A stretch of DNA of 39,386 nucleotides from Limisphaerales bacterium (lineage in GTDB: Bacteria > Verrucomicrobiota > Verrucomicrobiia > Limisphaerales > UBA11358). Where the stretch lies: NCBI GenBank assembly GCA_025362675.1, contig JANYFN010000057.1:1-39386 (forward strand), read 5' to 3'. Position numbers and translations under genes: made by a program. Positions 27,451-36,265 of this stretch are shown in pieces; the stretch's first letter is position 1; each line of letters starts with the position of its first letter. Below the pieces are notes generated by a model, which searched no databases, was not told the origin of the DNA, and saw only the letters and a list, made by a program, of their open reading frames with translations.

Positions 27451-28046
27451 AATTTTCTTCGATCACCTTTCGTCGCCGCGCGTTCACGCTGATTGAACTG
27501 ATGTTTGCCGTCAGCATCGGGCTCGTGGTGGCGGGGGCGGCGGTCATGCTAATTTACCAATCAGCCAAAGAGCAACGGCGCGGGTTGGCGGCCGCTTCGG
27601 TTGAGGCAAAGTCGCATCTGCTGCAAGCTAAAATTAGTTCGTGCCTGCGCAGTGCCAGTGCCAATCAAGGAGTCACGCTCAATTATTCCACGGCGGTCAT
27701 TGATGCCGGCACTGGGAATACAAATGGATACGAATCCATTTTTATTTTCACCCCGACCAACGGAGGATACGCCTTGGGAAGTATCAGCTATACTGCCGCC
27801 TCGGGCACCGTTGTTTACACGCCAAATATGGCGGCGACGACGCAGGAACTGTGGATGACCAATAGCGCGACTACCCGTTTGACAAATTTCTTGTTCAACA
27901 CAACGTTCAACCTAGATGGTTCCATCAACGCCTCCCTCGTAAATGTGAGTTTCCTGATGGATGACAATAATTATTCAACACCCAACCCGGTCAATAATCC
28001 GGCGAATGTTGCCAGAAGTTTTTCCATTCAAATGCGCAACGATTAA
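27447..28046 (+). CDS. PilW-like prepilin-type protein
   Basis: A 199-residue pseudopilin with a short basic leader (MKFSSITFRRRA) and FTLIELMFAVSIGLVVAGAA, the classic type IV prepilin helix with Glu at +5. The residue before cleavage is Ala rather than the usual Gly, which is tolerated in some prepilins. The C-terminal part is Asn- and Thr-rich, beta-type. Such proteins help build type IV pili or type II secretion pseudopili. It is the second gene of a coupled operon (ATGA overlap with the gene before it). Confidence 0.85.
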   Translation: MKFSSITFRRRAFTLIELMFAVSIGLVVAGAAVMLIYQSAKEQRRGLAAASVEAKSHLLQAKISSCLRSASANQGVTLNYSTAVIDAGTGNTNGYESIFIFTPTNGGYALGSISYTAASGTVVYTPNMAATTQELWMTNSATTRLTNFLFNTTFNLDGSINASLVNVSFLMDDNNYSTPNPVNNPANVARSFSIQMRND

Positions 28047-28070
28047 ACCGTGAAATAATTTCCCAACGCT

Positions 28071-29738
28071 ATGCCTAAAATTTCAATCAAATCCCGCCCA
28101 GAGCAAGGTTCGGCGCTGATGATCGTCCTCATCGTTGGGGCCATCATTTTCCTGACTGCTGAATACATGCTGAATCTAAGTAGCACCTCCACCAAAAATT
28201 CCTTCGGGCGCGTGGATTGGAACAAAGCGTTTTTCTCCGCTGAAAATGCGGCCATTTGGGCGGCCCAAAAAACCTTTGATGCCTCGCCCGCCATCGGCTC
28301 CAGCAATACCTACTCCATCGCTTTGGGAACCCTCCCCCCCACCGCCCTGATCTATGCCACCAACAGTGATCCATCGCTAAAAGGCGCGTGGGTGACGGTT
28401 CGGCAACCCACCAATTCGCCCGCGAACGTTTTCTTGATCACGTCGTCGGCGCGGGTGAATAATAAAATCCGCACGGTTCAGACCAAAGTGACGATCCGCC
28501 CCGCCAGCCAAGTCTTCGATTACGAATATTTTTTGAACAACTGGGGTTGGTGGTGGGGCAATAGCATCACCGGTAACGGCGACCAACGCTCCAACTGGGA
28601 TTTTGATTTCAAATCTAATCCAACTGTTAATGGTGCCATTTATGCCGCCGGTGGCGTGGATGATAATGGTGTGCCGATTCAAAATTTTTCCACTCCGCCG
28701 TTTAGTGGTTTAGCGGGTGGCGATACCACCAACTTGGTGCATCAAGGCGCCCAACGCGTAGTCATGCCCAACCTCTTGAACTTTAGCAATTACATCGCCA
28801 CCGCGATGGCGAACACTGCGAGTAATGGAATTTGGCTCGGCAGCACACAGATGGTTTTTGGCGTGCAATCCAATGCCTCAAAACCGGGATTGTATATTGT
28901 CGGCACACCCACCATCCCGATCCGAATCAAAGGCACCGTGGTAGTTCCCGGGGATGTGGTGATCAAAGGCACCGTCACCGGCCAAGGAACTTTGTATGTC
29001 GGTGGCAATCTTTATATCGCCAACGACATCACTTATTCGAACGGCCCGGATTTTAGTGCAGCGCCAGAAACCATGACGGCGACCAACCGTGATAGTTGGG
29101 TGCAAAATAATCAAACCAAAGATCTTGTGGCTTATGCCGTCCGCGGCTCAATTCTGGCGGGCGACGTGACCGATCAAGACTGGATCAACTACTGTATGAA
29201 TTATCCCGTCTCGGGATTGATTAATGTCGGAGATGAATCCCATCTCGGTCAGGACGGTATTGCTGGCACCGGCGATGATAACATCCCTTTCGACCACGGC
29301 GGTGGCGTTATGAGCACCTGGTATGATGCGGATGGTGACGGCTTGGTGAATGCCAACTACAACTACTCCACCGACATCAACATGGATAACACGCGGGCGG
29401 CGAAAATCATGGGCTACCCCACCAGCGGTGCGTCTTCCAATCTAGTCTCTTTCAGCACGGTGGCCACGGATAACATGGGCACGCTGGAAGGAATTTTTTA
29501 CACCAACCACGCGGCCGCGATGCGGTTGGCCAATTCAAACGCGACGATCCATGGCGGTATTATATCGCGCAACGAACAGATCATTTTTCAGCAATTTCTC
29601 TACATGGTCTATGATTCGCGCGTGCACAGCCGCTACAGCAATAATCCGAACCAGATCATCAACCTCGGATTGCCTTGGGGCAGACCCATGGCGGTGAATT
29701 CTTTTGTCGAACTCACACCCGACGCGACCAACCTATGA
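28071..29738 (+). CDS. PilX-like secreted protein of the pseudopilin operon
   Basis: A 555-residue protein beginning MPKISIKSRPEQGSALMIVL, then IVGAIIFLTAEYML. The basic, Gly-containing leader and hydrophobic helix are those of PilX/GspK-like pseudopilins, where the site is G followed by SALMIVL. The long remainder is Gly/Asn/Thr-rich and beta-type (e.g. NGAIYAAGGVDDNGVPIQNF and GTVVVPGDVVIKGTVTGQGT, a repetitive beta-helix-like stretch). It is much bigger than PilX (about 200), so it may be a tip or adhesin subunit. It ends with the ATGA overlap with the next gene. Confidence 0.72.
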   Translation: MPKISIKSRPEQGSALMIVLIVGAIIFLTAEYMLNLSSTSTKNSFGRVDWNKAFFSAENAAIWAAQKTFDASPAIGSSNTYSIALGTLPPTALIYATNSDPSLKGAWVTVRQPTNSPANVFLITSSARVNNKIRTVQTKVTIRPASQVFDYEYFLNNWGWWWGNSITGNGDQRSNWDFDFKSNPTVNGAIYAAGGVDDNGVPIQNFSTPPFSGLAGGDTTNLVHQGAQRVVMPNLLNFSNYIATAMANTASNGIWLGSTQMVFGVQSNASKPGLYIVGTPTIPIRIKGTVVVPGDVVIKGTVTGQGTLYVGGNLYIANDITYSNGPDFSAAPETMTATNRDSWVQNNQTKDLVAYAVRGSILAGDVTDQDWINYCMNYPVSGLINVGDESHLGQDGIAGTGDDNIPFDHGGGVMSTWYDADGDGLVNANYNYSTDINMDNTRAAKIMGYPTSGASSNLVSFSTVATDNMGTLEGIFYTNHAAAMRLANSNATIHGGIISRNEQIIFQQFLYMVYDSRVHSRYSNNPNQIINLGLPWGRPMAVNSFVELTPDATNL

Positions 29739-30193
29739 AACGCTCGCCCTTGCCCCGTATTTTCACGTTCAGCCGGATCGGCGTTTCGGTTTTAGCCATG
29801 GCGCTATTCGTCTCGGTGCATGCGATGGCGGCAATTTCTCAGGGGCCAACCCCGGAAAATGCCGTTGAAGAACAGCAGCGCCGTAAACTGCTGTTTGATC
29901 AAGCCATTCTCTCCGGTCAGGAAAAACTTCGTGTGGGTCAGGAACGTTATGACGCACGCCAAGCCTACCGCGCCAAGCTATTGGATACCATGAACGCGCA
30001 AGTCCAGGCGCGCCAACAAGTCATTTCCATCCAACCGGCGAGCACCGCTCCGATCGTGCTCTTCGAACCGAGCCACTGGCTCAAGCCAATGCTGACGGGC
30101 CTTCTGCTATTGGTGATTTTTATCTGCGTTCGTTACCTGCACCTGAGCCGCAAACGTGAGCAAGCCGCCGCCGAACGAGAAAAGCTCTTTTGA
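29735..30193 (+). CDS. single-pass membrane protein closing the pseudopilin operon
   Basis: A 152-residue protein of unknown function. An N-terminal signal-like helix (IGVSVLAMALFVSVHAMAA) is followed by a charged, probably coiled-coil stretch (VEEQQRRKLLFDQAILSGQE, QERYDARQAYRAKLLDTMNA). A second helix (WLKPMLTGLLLLVIFICVRY) then leads to a basic C-terminus (LSRKREQAAAEREKLF). The coiled coil probably sits outside the inner membrane. The ATG overlaps the stop of the PilX-like gene (ATGA), so it belongs to the same operon and could be an assembly or anchoring partner; this is inferred from position only. No named family recognised. Confidence 0.7.
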   Translation: MKRSPLPRIFTFSRIGVSVLAMALFVSVHAMAAISQGPTPENAVEEQQRRKLLFDQAILSGQEKLRVGQERYDARQAYRAKLLDTMNAQVQARQQVISIQPASTAPIVLFEPSHWLKPMLTGLLLLVIFICVRYLHLSRKREQAAAEREKLF

Positions 30194-30248
30194 TCATTCG
30201 GTTGCCAGCGAGGTTTAGCCATTTTCCGGCAGATGAACCGGAGTCAGG

Positions 30249-30845
30249 TCACATGTCTTCGAGATACAACCGCCGATTGCGCCAGAGATAAATCAAGCCC
30301 GAGGCCGCCGTCAGCACCACCGTGACCCATAGTGCAATTTCCGTGAACATCGGCGCCCAGCCGGTAAAAACATTTCGCAACGCCGCCGACCATTCATTCA
30401 TTGCATCCAATACGAGCAGCGAAATGATGGCGACGATCTGCGAAATGGTCTTGTGTTTTCCGTAGCGTTCCGCCGCGAGAATAATATTTTTTGACGCGGC
30501 CAGCAGGCGCAAACCGGTGATCGCCAGTTCGCGACCGACGATGACCACGACCATCCACGCGCCCACCCGCACCGGCGCGTTCGGATTCAGGTGCGTGCTT
30601 TCCACAAACGCGATGAACGCCGAGCAAACCATAATCTTGTCCGCGAGCGGATCCATGAGCTTGCCGAAGTTAGTGATGAGATTGCGTGAGCGCGCAATCC
30701 GGCCATCGAGAAAATCGGTGATTCCCGCCAGGCAGAAAAAAAAGAGTGCCAGCGTATCGTTGTAGGCGAATTTGGAGAACATCGCCCAAAGAAAAACCAC
30801 CGTCAGCGCGAAACGCGAAACGGTGAGTTTGTTGGGCAGATTCAT
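30249..30845 (-). CDS. pgsA: CDP-diacylglycerol-glycerol-3-phosphate 3-phosphatidyltransferase
   Basis: A 198-residue integral membrane enzyme that makes phosphatidylglycerol phosphate from CDP-diacylglycerol, the committed step to phosphatidylglycerol. The CDP-alcohol phosphotransferase motif DG-x2-AR-x8-G-x3-D-x3-D is intact: DFLDGRIARSRNLITNFGKL then MDPLADK. The start MNLPNKLTVSRFALTVVFLW is typical, and five to six membrane helices are visible. The gene lies downstream of apgM on the same strand with a REP-like element in the 88-base gap. Confidence 0.93.
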   Translation of the reverse strand: MNLPNKLTVSRFALTVVFLWAMFSKFAYNDTLALFFFCLAGITDFLDGRIARSRNLITNFGKLMDPLADKIMVCSAFIAFVESTHLNPNAPVRVGAWMVVVIVGRELAITGLRLLAASKNIILAAERYGKHKTISQIVAIISLLVLDAMNEWSAALRNVFTGWAPMFTEIALWVTVVLTAASGLIYLWRNRRLYLEDM

Positions 30846-30857
30846 TTTCTAAAAATT

Positions 30858-30923
30858 GTAGCAGCCGACGTCAGGAGGCTCAAACTTTGGTTGTTAAGCG
30901 AGCTTCCTCACGTCGGCTGCTAC
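30858..30923. repeat. REP-like palindromic repeat (GTAGCAGCCGACGT family)
   Basis: The arm at 30858-30881 (GTAGCAGCCGACGTCAGGAG, then GCTC) pairs with 30900-30923, ending CGTCGGCTGCTAC: about 24 bp with two or three mismatches and an 18-base loop. It is related to the element at 1417-1526 through GTAGCAGC. It lies between two minus-strand genes and may also act as a transcript-stabilising or attenuating hairpin. Confidence 0.8.
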
Positions 30924-30933
30924 GAGAAACGAT

Positions 30934-32157
30934 TCACGCGCCAAACTTGTCGAACATCTTCGCGTTTGCCTGCATCTGGCGGATAAGAAATTTCGCCGGG
31001 AACACGCCGAGCGAACCGCTGTTCGCGCCAGTTTCCGTGAAGCGCTCTAGTTTGTCCGAGCCGCTGATGGCTGAGTGCAACAGCACCGGCTGCGGATGCC
31101 ACGAATGGCCTTTCATCGCGCACGGCGTCGAGTGATCACCGGTGATAGCAATGACATCGGGCTTCTTTTTCAACAGAATGGGCAGCGCCGCGTCAAACTC
31201 TTCGATCGCTTTTTTCTTCGCCGCAAAATTTCCATCTTCACCGTATTTGTCCGTGTATTTGTAGTGGATAAAAAAGAAGTCGTAGTTGTCGTATTCCTTC
31301 AGATAGGTCTCAAATTGCTCGGCGATGGTCTGTGGCCCTTCGATCTTCACCATGCCGACGAGCTGCGCGAGGCCTTTATACATCGGGTAAACCGCGAGGC
31401 ACGCGGGCTTGAGCAGATAGCGGTCGGCGAACAGCGGAATGTGCGGCTGATGGGCGATGCCGCGCATGAGAAAACCGTTCGCCGGTTTTTCCTTGGCGAG
31501 AATCGGCAGCGCGGCTTTGTAAAAATCGGCGATCAACTTCGCCATTTTTTTCTGCTTTAAATTTTTCGCATCGCGCGGCTTCACGGTCGGAATCGCAAAA
31601 CCTTCGCGGTTCGGATCGGCGTCGGTGAGCGGGCCTTCCAGACCTTTGCCACGGAACACGACGACGAAGCGGTGTTCCTTGCCCGCCTTGATGATGACTT
31701 GCGTATCGCCAATTTTTTTGATTTTCGCGGAGAGTAGCGCGACCAGTTTTTCACAAACTTCGGTGGCGATGCGTCCGGCGCGGCGGTCGGTGACAATACC
31801 TTTGGCATCGAGCGTCGCAAAATTCGCGCGGGCGCAAACGTCGCCAGGTTTCAATTCCAATCCCAGGCCGAGCGCTTCAATGACGCCGCGCCCGACTTGA
31901 AATTCCAGCGGATCGTAACCGAACAAACCAAGGTGGCCGGGGCCGCTGCCGGGCGTGATGCCGGGGGCGACGGGAATCATGCGGCCTTGCGCTGAATTTT
32001 TTGCAATGGCATCGAGGTTCGGCGTGTGCGCGGCTTCGAGTGGCGTGAGATAATTTTGTTCCTTGGTGGCGATGTCGCCTAAGCCGTCGAGCACGATCAA
32101 AGCGACTTTAGCTTTGGTTTTGAGTGTGAGTTCGGAATAAAGTTCGTCTAAATTCAT
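30934..32157 (-). CDS. apgM: 2,3-bisphosphoglycerate-independent phosphoglycerate mutase, archaeal type
   Basis: A 407-residue alkaline-phosphatase-superfamily enzyme that interconverts 3- and 2-phosphoglycerate in glycolysis. The N-terminus LIVLDGLGDIATKEQNYLTP (first metal-binding Asp), LEAAHTPNLDAIAKNSAQGR, ITPGSGPGHLGLFGYDP (the nucleophile Ser region) and ITGDHSTPCAMKGHSWHPQP (metal-binding Asp/His) are those of the ApgM family, shorter than GpmI. The ATG at 32157 gives MNLDELYSEL, before the conserved start. It is monocistronic, or co-transcribed with pgsA downstream. Confidence 0.93.
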   Translation of the reverse strand: MNLDELYSELTLKTKAKVALIVLDGLGDIATKEQNYLTPLEAAHTPNLDAIAKNSAQGRMIPVAPGITPGSGPGHLGLFGYDPLEFQVGRGVIEALGLGLELKPGDVCARANFATLDAKGIVTDRRAGRIATEVCEKLVALLSAKIKKIGDTQVIIKAGKEHRFVVVFRGKGLEGPLTDADPNREGFAIPTVKPRDAKNLKQKKMAKLIADFYKAALPILAKEKPANGFLMRGIAHQPHIPLFADRYLLKPACLAVYPMYKGLAQLVGMVKIEGPQTIAEQFETYLKEYDNYDFFFIHYKYTDKYGEDGNFAAKKKAIEEFDAALPILLKKKPDVIAITGDHSTPCAMKGHSWHPQPVLLHSAISGSDKLERFTETGANSGSLGVFPAKFLIRQMQANAKMFDKFGA

Positions 32158-32240
32158 TCGGATATTTTAGCAACGAATCCTCCTGAATCAATTCGATTCC
32201 CATTTCCGACGTGACAGAACAGTGACATTATTGTGCCGCG

Positions 32241-33389
32241 ATGAATCCACTGATTTTACAAGAATTTCACCATACTCTTGGCGCGCAGTTCACGGAACTG
32301 AACGGCACGCAGTGCGTGGCTGACTACGGCGACTGGCTCGCGGAACACGCCGCGTTACGCAAAACCGCCGGCGTGATGGATTTAAGTTTCCGTTCGCGCC
32401 TCTGTCTTGTCGGTGCCGACCGTGCGCGTTTTTTGCATGGTCAGGTCACGAACGACGTTAAAAAACTTCGAGCCGGTGAAGGTTGTTACGCCGCCATCAC
32501 GACGGCCAAAGGGAAAATGGAGAGCGATCTGAATATTTTCTGTCTCGCGGACGAACTGCTTTTGGATTTCGAGCCGGGCCTGGCTGAAAAAATTTCCGCG
32601 CGCCTCGAAAAATTTCTCGTGGCCGACGATGTGCAAATCGTGGACGCGGCACCGCACTACGGTTTGTTGAGCGTGCAAGGGCCGAACGCGGAGGCAGTCA
32701 TCAGGGCGCTGGGATTGTTCACTGAAATCCCGGTGAAGCAGCTAGGTTCCGTGAAAATTTCCGACGCCACGCTTGGTGAAATTTATTTAATCAATCATGC
32801 GCGCCTTGATGTTTGTAAGAGTCGAGATGACGAGACTCAAACTGGAAAAAAGTTAGAGACTTCTCACATCGTCGCCGACAATTTTGGTTTCGACTTGTTC
32901 GTTCCCAATAATTCTCTGGGTGCCGTCGCGGACAAATTAATCGCCGCCACCAAACAATTGGGCGGGCGCGCGATTGGTTGGACTGCGTTTGAAACTGCAC
33001 GCATTGAGGCTGGTATTCCGCGCTTCGGGGCGGACATGGATGAAACCAACTTGCCGCTCGAATGTGGCATTGAGACGCGCGCGATTGTTTACAATAAAGG
33101 TTGTTACATTGGACAGGAAGTGATCAATCGCGTCCACAGTTTCGGCCACGTCAACAAGGAACTCCGGCGCTTGCGTCTGGCGGATGATTTGCAGCGTCTT
33201 CCGGCGCGTGGCGAAAAACTTTTGTGTGATGGAAAAGAAGTTGGCTATATCACCAGCGCCACGAATTCGCCTTTGTTCAAGGGGAATGTGGCCCTTGGCT
33301 ATGTGCGGCGTGAAGTAAACCAAGTCGGCAATAAACTCGCTTGGCAAACGACTTCCCAGACGAGCTCAGTCACGATATTAGGTCCGTGA
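32241..33389 (+). CDS. ygfZ: folate-binding YgfZ / GcvT-domain protein
   Basis: A 382-residue tetrahydrofolate-binding protein. The YgfZ signature KGCYIGQEVINR with its conserved Cys is at about residue 285. FLHGQVTNDVKKLRAGEGCY near residue 65 and FETARIEAGIPRFGADMDE in the middle are the GcvT-like positions. YgfZ supports repair and assembly of iron-sulfur enzymes in the cytoplasm. The ATG start at 32241 is 83 bases from the divergent apgM start, so the two genes share a promoter region. The stop is 13 bases from the convergent rnhC stop. Confidence 0.93.
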   Translation: MNPLILQEFHHTLGAQFTELNGTQCVADYGDWLAEHAALRKTAGVMDLSFRSRLCLVGADRARFLHGQVTNDVKKLRAGEGCYAAITTAKGKMESDLNIFCLADELLLDFEPGLAEKISARLEKFLVADDVQIVDAAPHYGLLSVQGPNAEAVIRALGLFTEIPVKQLGSVKISDATLGEIYLINHARLDVCKSRDDETQTGKKLETSHIVADNFGFDLFVPNNSLGAVADKLIAATKQLGGRAIGWTAFETARIEAGIPRFGADMDETNLPLECGIETRAIVYNKGCYIGQEVINRVHSFGHVNKELRRLRLADDLQRLPARGEKLLCDGKEVGYITSATNSPLFKGNVALGYVRREVNQVGNKLAWQTTSQTSSVTILGP

Positions 33390-33402
33390 ACATTGGCTGA
33401 AA

Positions 33403-34365
33403 TTACCGTTTGCGCCACTCCGTCTTCGCTGGCTCCGGTAAACCTTGCGCCCGCAGCGCCGTGCGAAAATGGGTTTTTGCAACGCGGGCCAACTCGCCCG
33501 CGCCGCGTTGTTCCACAAATTCCTTGGCTGCTTTGTCCACCGCTGCGCTCGCACCTTTGGGAAATTTCATCCCGAACTGTTGTTCGAGTTTCGCCAGACC
33601 TTTCACAAATTCATCCCGCGCTAAAATGGATGCCGCCGCCACCGCCACGTCTTCTTCTGCCTTGTGACGCTGCACGAGTTCGATCTCACGCCCGGCGGTC
33701 ATCAGTGCTTTTTCGATCACCGTCTTGCTCGCGGCAAACTGATCGCTGATGGCACGCACCGGCGCGGGCTTCATTTGGTAACGTTTGCCCATCAAATTTT
33801 CGATCACGCGCGCGTGGCCCCAGGCGAGGAGCGTGTTGACGCTTTTCATTTTTGAATACAGCCGGTTGTAAGCCTCGTTGCCCACGACCACGGTATCCAC
33901 GACGCAGCCCGGCGTTTCGCGGATCATTCTGGCGAGCTCGGCAATTTTTTTGTCGCTGGAAATATTTTTAGAATCGCGGATGCCTTTGTCTTTCCAATCG
34001 TTGATGACGGCTTCATTCACATAAACACCGGCGATGGACAATGGGCCAAAGAAATCGCCCTTACCACTTTCATCAATGCCGAGGCGCGGCAGCAGCAAAT
34101 CGGGATTCAACACCGCTTCGTAACCAACTTTCGCTTGCTGCAAAATTTCCGGCTCCAAAACAAATTCCACAAATTCGCCCGTGCCTTTGCCTTGCACGAC
34201 GAGTTTGCCGCTCTCGTAAAAGACTATATTCGTTTTATCCGACTCGAAGGCGAAGCGCGCATACGGCACCGTGCGCGGCTTCCAGTTCCGGGCGATCAGC
34301 GCGGCCTGTAGTTTCGCGGCTTGCTCGTCAGACAGCTTGCAAGTGTGGATGGTCAGTGGCTTCAC
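33403..34365 (-). CDS. rnhC: ribonuclease HIII
   Basis: A 320-residue type 2 RNase H that removes RNA from RNA-DNA hybrids. The N-terminal domain, with KLQAALIARNWKPRTVPYAR and AFESDKTNIVFYESGKLVVQ, is the TBP-like substrate-binding domain that separates HIII from HII. The catalytic domain begins GIDESGKGDFFGPLSIAGVY (Asp about 98) and has the IRDSKNI box, and EEDVAVAAASILARDEF near the end. The frame is open to a GTG at 34404, but that start would overlap the divergent TlpA-type gene's leader; the GTG at 34365 gives a better N-terminus (VKPLTIHTCKLS). Neither start has a clear ribosome binding site. Confidence 0.92.
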   Translation of the reverse strand: MKPLTIHTCKLSDEQAAKLQAALIARNWKPRTVPYARFAFESDKTNIVFYESGKLVVQGKGTGEFVEFVLEPEILQQAKVGYEAVLNPDLLLPRLGIDESGKGDFFGPLSIAGVYVNEAVINDWKDKGIRDSKNISSDKKIAELARMIRETPGCVVDTVVVGNEAYNRLYSKMKSVNTLLAWGHARVIENLMGKRYQMKPAPVRAISDQFAASKTVIEKALMTAGREIELVQRHKAEEDVAVAAASILARDEFVKGLAKLEQQFGMKFPKGASAAVDKAAKEFVEQRGAGELARVAKTHFRTALRAQGLPEPAKTEWRKR

Positions 34366-34451
34366 GCAAAAAAGTTTAGACGCTCTGAATGCAAAGAACA
34401 CCACGTTTTTTGACCTTGTGTTGGCATTCTGTTCTTCCGAGCATCCAATGC

Positions 34452-36146
34452 ATGAAACGCGCTTTTCTTTCTGGATTGAAGCTTCAATTTCTCTGGTTGC
34501 TCACCACTCTTTTTCTCGGTGGGCTGGCTTTGAAAACTGTAGCGGCTGATTCAGCTTTCAAATCCGGAGTAGAATATCAGCCGGCGAGTGATGAGTTCGA
34601 CGCAGTAGGCAGGGCGGTGGTGCAATTATTGCAAACCCGCGATCCGTCCGGTTTCGCGGCAAATGTATCCGTTTCCGCCGCTGACTGGTTGTCGATGGCC
34701 ACGACAAATTTGACTGTGAGTGAATCCGAGCAGATCAAAGACTTTGCCAAAAGTTCGGCCAATAACCGGTTGCGGATGGAAGCCGCCGCCAAGGTTTTGC
34801 TGGAACGGGCGGAGTCGTTGCATCTGGATTTTTCAAAAGGTGAACTGGCTTTCCATTACGCCATGCCCAAGCACATTGGAAAAATATTTTTCTCCGGTTC
34901 ACCCACGAGCGCCGATGCCTTGACCGCGCAGTATGTCGAAAAAATTGAGTTGTTGCTGACGGCTGGCGCGGGGGCCGCAAATCCAGGAGATTTTAAAATA
35001 GTGGTGCGCGGTCTGGAAAAATTTCCCGGCGGCTGGCGTCTCAACAATGGTCTGCAGTGGCTGGCGTTTCCTGCCAATCTTGTGGACGAAAGCACGGCGC
35101 GGGAACTCGCTATTCTGGAAAAAGTAGCCGCTTACAAAGGGCTCACGAGTTTGGACGATCCGGCGCTGATGAAATTGGGTGAGACGCTCGTCCGATTTAT
35201 TCGCGATCGCGACCCTGATTATTTCGCCAAGGAAGCGCTCACAAGCAGTGATACGGTCTGGGCGATGATTCAGAAGAGTGGTCGCAAAGGTCCTTCCCGG
35301 GCGGAAGTGGATGATGAAATCGGCAAACGCACGGCCGAGCAGGTCGCCGTCGCGCAAAAAATGTTCGCCCAGATGGATGCGTTCGGCATTGATTTGAAGT
35401 CGGCGGAAATCAAAATCAACGAGGCTGAAATCGAACGGAGCCAGGCTCAAGGCAGCTTAGGCACTTTGGAAAATTTGATGGGCGAGCAATTCAAGCTGTC
35501 CCTGACGGTCAAGACGGATGCCAAGGCGAAAAACAATATTTCCTTGTCCGGCGACTATGTTTTAGCTGCGAAAACATTGGCCCGATTTGAGGCCGGCTGG
35601 AAAGTCATGGATGGCCTGCACTGGGAAAAATTGCCGGATGGAGTCGTGGATGCCCCGACGGCGGCGCAAATGGAATTTGAAAATTACGTCGCCAAATACG
35701 GCAAGTTGCCACCCCAAACGATCGCGCCGGAAATCGAATTCACCACGCTCGTGGACGGGCAGAAAATGAAGCTTTCAGACCTGCATGGCAAAGTGGTGGT
35801 TCTCGATTTTTGGGCGACCTGGTGCGGCCCCTGCCAGCAGCCGATGGCCGATCTGCAAACCTTGCGGAGTGGTCACAACGACTGGCAGGACAAGGTGGTC
35901 ATCGCGCCGTTGAGCATTGATGACACGATGGATATTTTGCGCAAACATGTGGCCCAGCGCGGCTGGACTAACACCTTCAATGTCTGGGCGGGCGCTGGCG
36001 GCTGGAGTTCTGCGGCGGCCAAAAAATTTCGTGTCACGGCTGTGCCGACGACTTATGTGATTGATCCTGAAGGCAAGGTTGCCTGGGCTGGCCATCCGTC
36101 GGGCAAAGATTTTGAACAAACGATTGATGGCCTTTTAAAACGTTGA
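34452..36146 (+). CDS. secreted thioredoxin-fold (TlpA-like) protein with long N-terminal region
   Basis: A 564-residue exported protein. A signal peptide (LKLQFLWLLTTLFLGGLALK, ending TVAAD) precedes two repeats of a helix-rich domain of unknown function (about 35-200, 220-400), with similar endings WRLNNGLQWLAFPANLVDES and WKVMDGLHWEKLPDGVVDAP. The last 145 residues are a TlpA/ResA-like thioredoxin domain: LSDLHGKVVVLDFWATWCGP then CQQP (Cys pair about 458 and 461) and AVPTTYVIDPEG with the cis-Pro. It probably acts in the periplasm as a disulfide reductant or sensor. ATG 34452 is chosen; 34389 is also in frame but lies in the divergent overlap. A terminator begins at the stop. Confidence 0.87.
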   Translation: MKRAFLSGLKLQFLWLLTTLFLGGLALKTVAADSAFKSGVEYQPASDEFDAVGRAVVQLLQTRDPSGFAANVSVSAADWLSMATTNLTVSESEQIKDFAKSSANNRLRMEAAAKVLLERAESLHLDFSKGELAFHYAMPKHIGKIFFSGSPTSADALTAQYVEKIELLLTAGAGAANPGDFKIVVRGLEKFPGGWRLNNGLQWLAFPANLVDESTARELAILEKVAAYKGLTSLDDPALMKLGETLVRFIRDRDPDYFAKEALTSSDTVWAMIQKSGRKGPSRAEVDDEIGKRTAEQVAVAQKMFAQMDAFGIDLKSAEIKINEAEIERSQAQGSLGTLENLMGEQFKLSLTVKTDAKAKNNISLSGDYVLAAKTLARFEAGWKVMDGLHWEKLPDGVVDAPTAAQMEFENYVAKYGKLPPQTIAPEIEFTTLVDGQKMKLSDLHGKVVVLDFWATWCGPCQQPMADLQTLRSGHNDWQDKVVIAPLSIDDTMDILRKHVAQRGWTNTFNVWAGAGGWSSAAAKKFRVTAVPTTYVIDPEGKVAWAGHPSGKDFEQTIDGLLKR

Positions 36147-36170
36147 GCCAAGGAGTGGCCAACAATTTTT
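36142..36170 (+). terminator. Rho-independent terminator overlapping the TlpA-like stop codon
   Basis: GTTGAGCCA and TGGCCAAC form an 8-bp stem with one bulged A and an AGGAG loop, followed by AATTTTT. Confidence 0.55.
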
Positions 36171-36265
36171 ACAATGCGCCATTCACTGCGTTAACACGAA
36201 CAAAACACATTTTATTTCAGAATGCTGCCTGATATGTTTTCTTACTAATTCGGGCTACTATTTTT

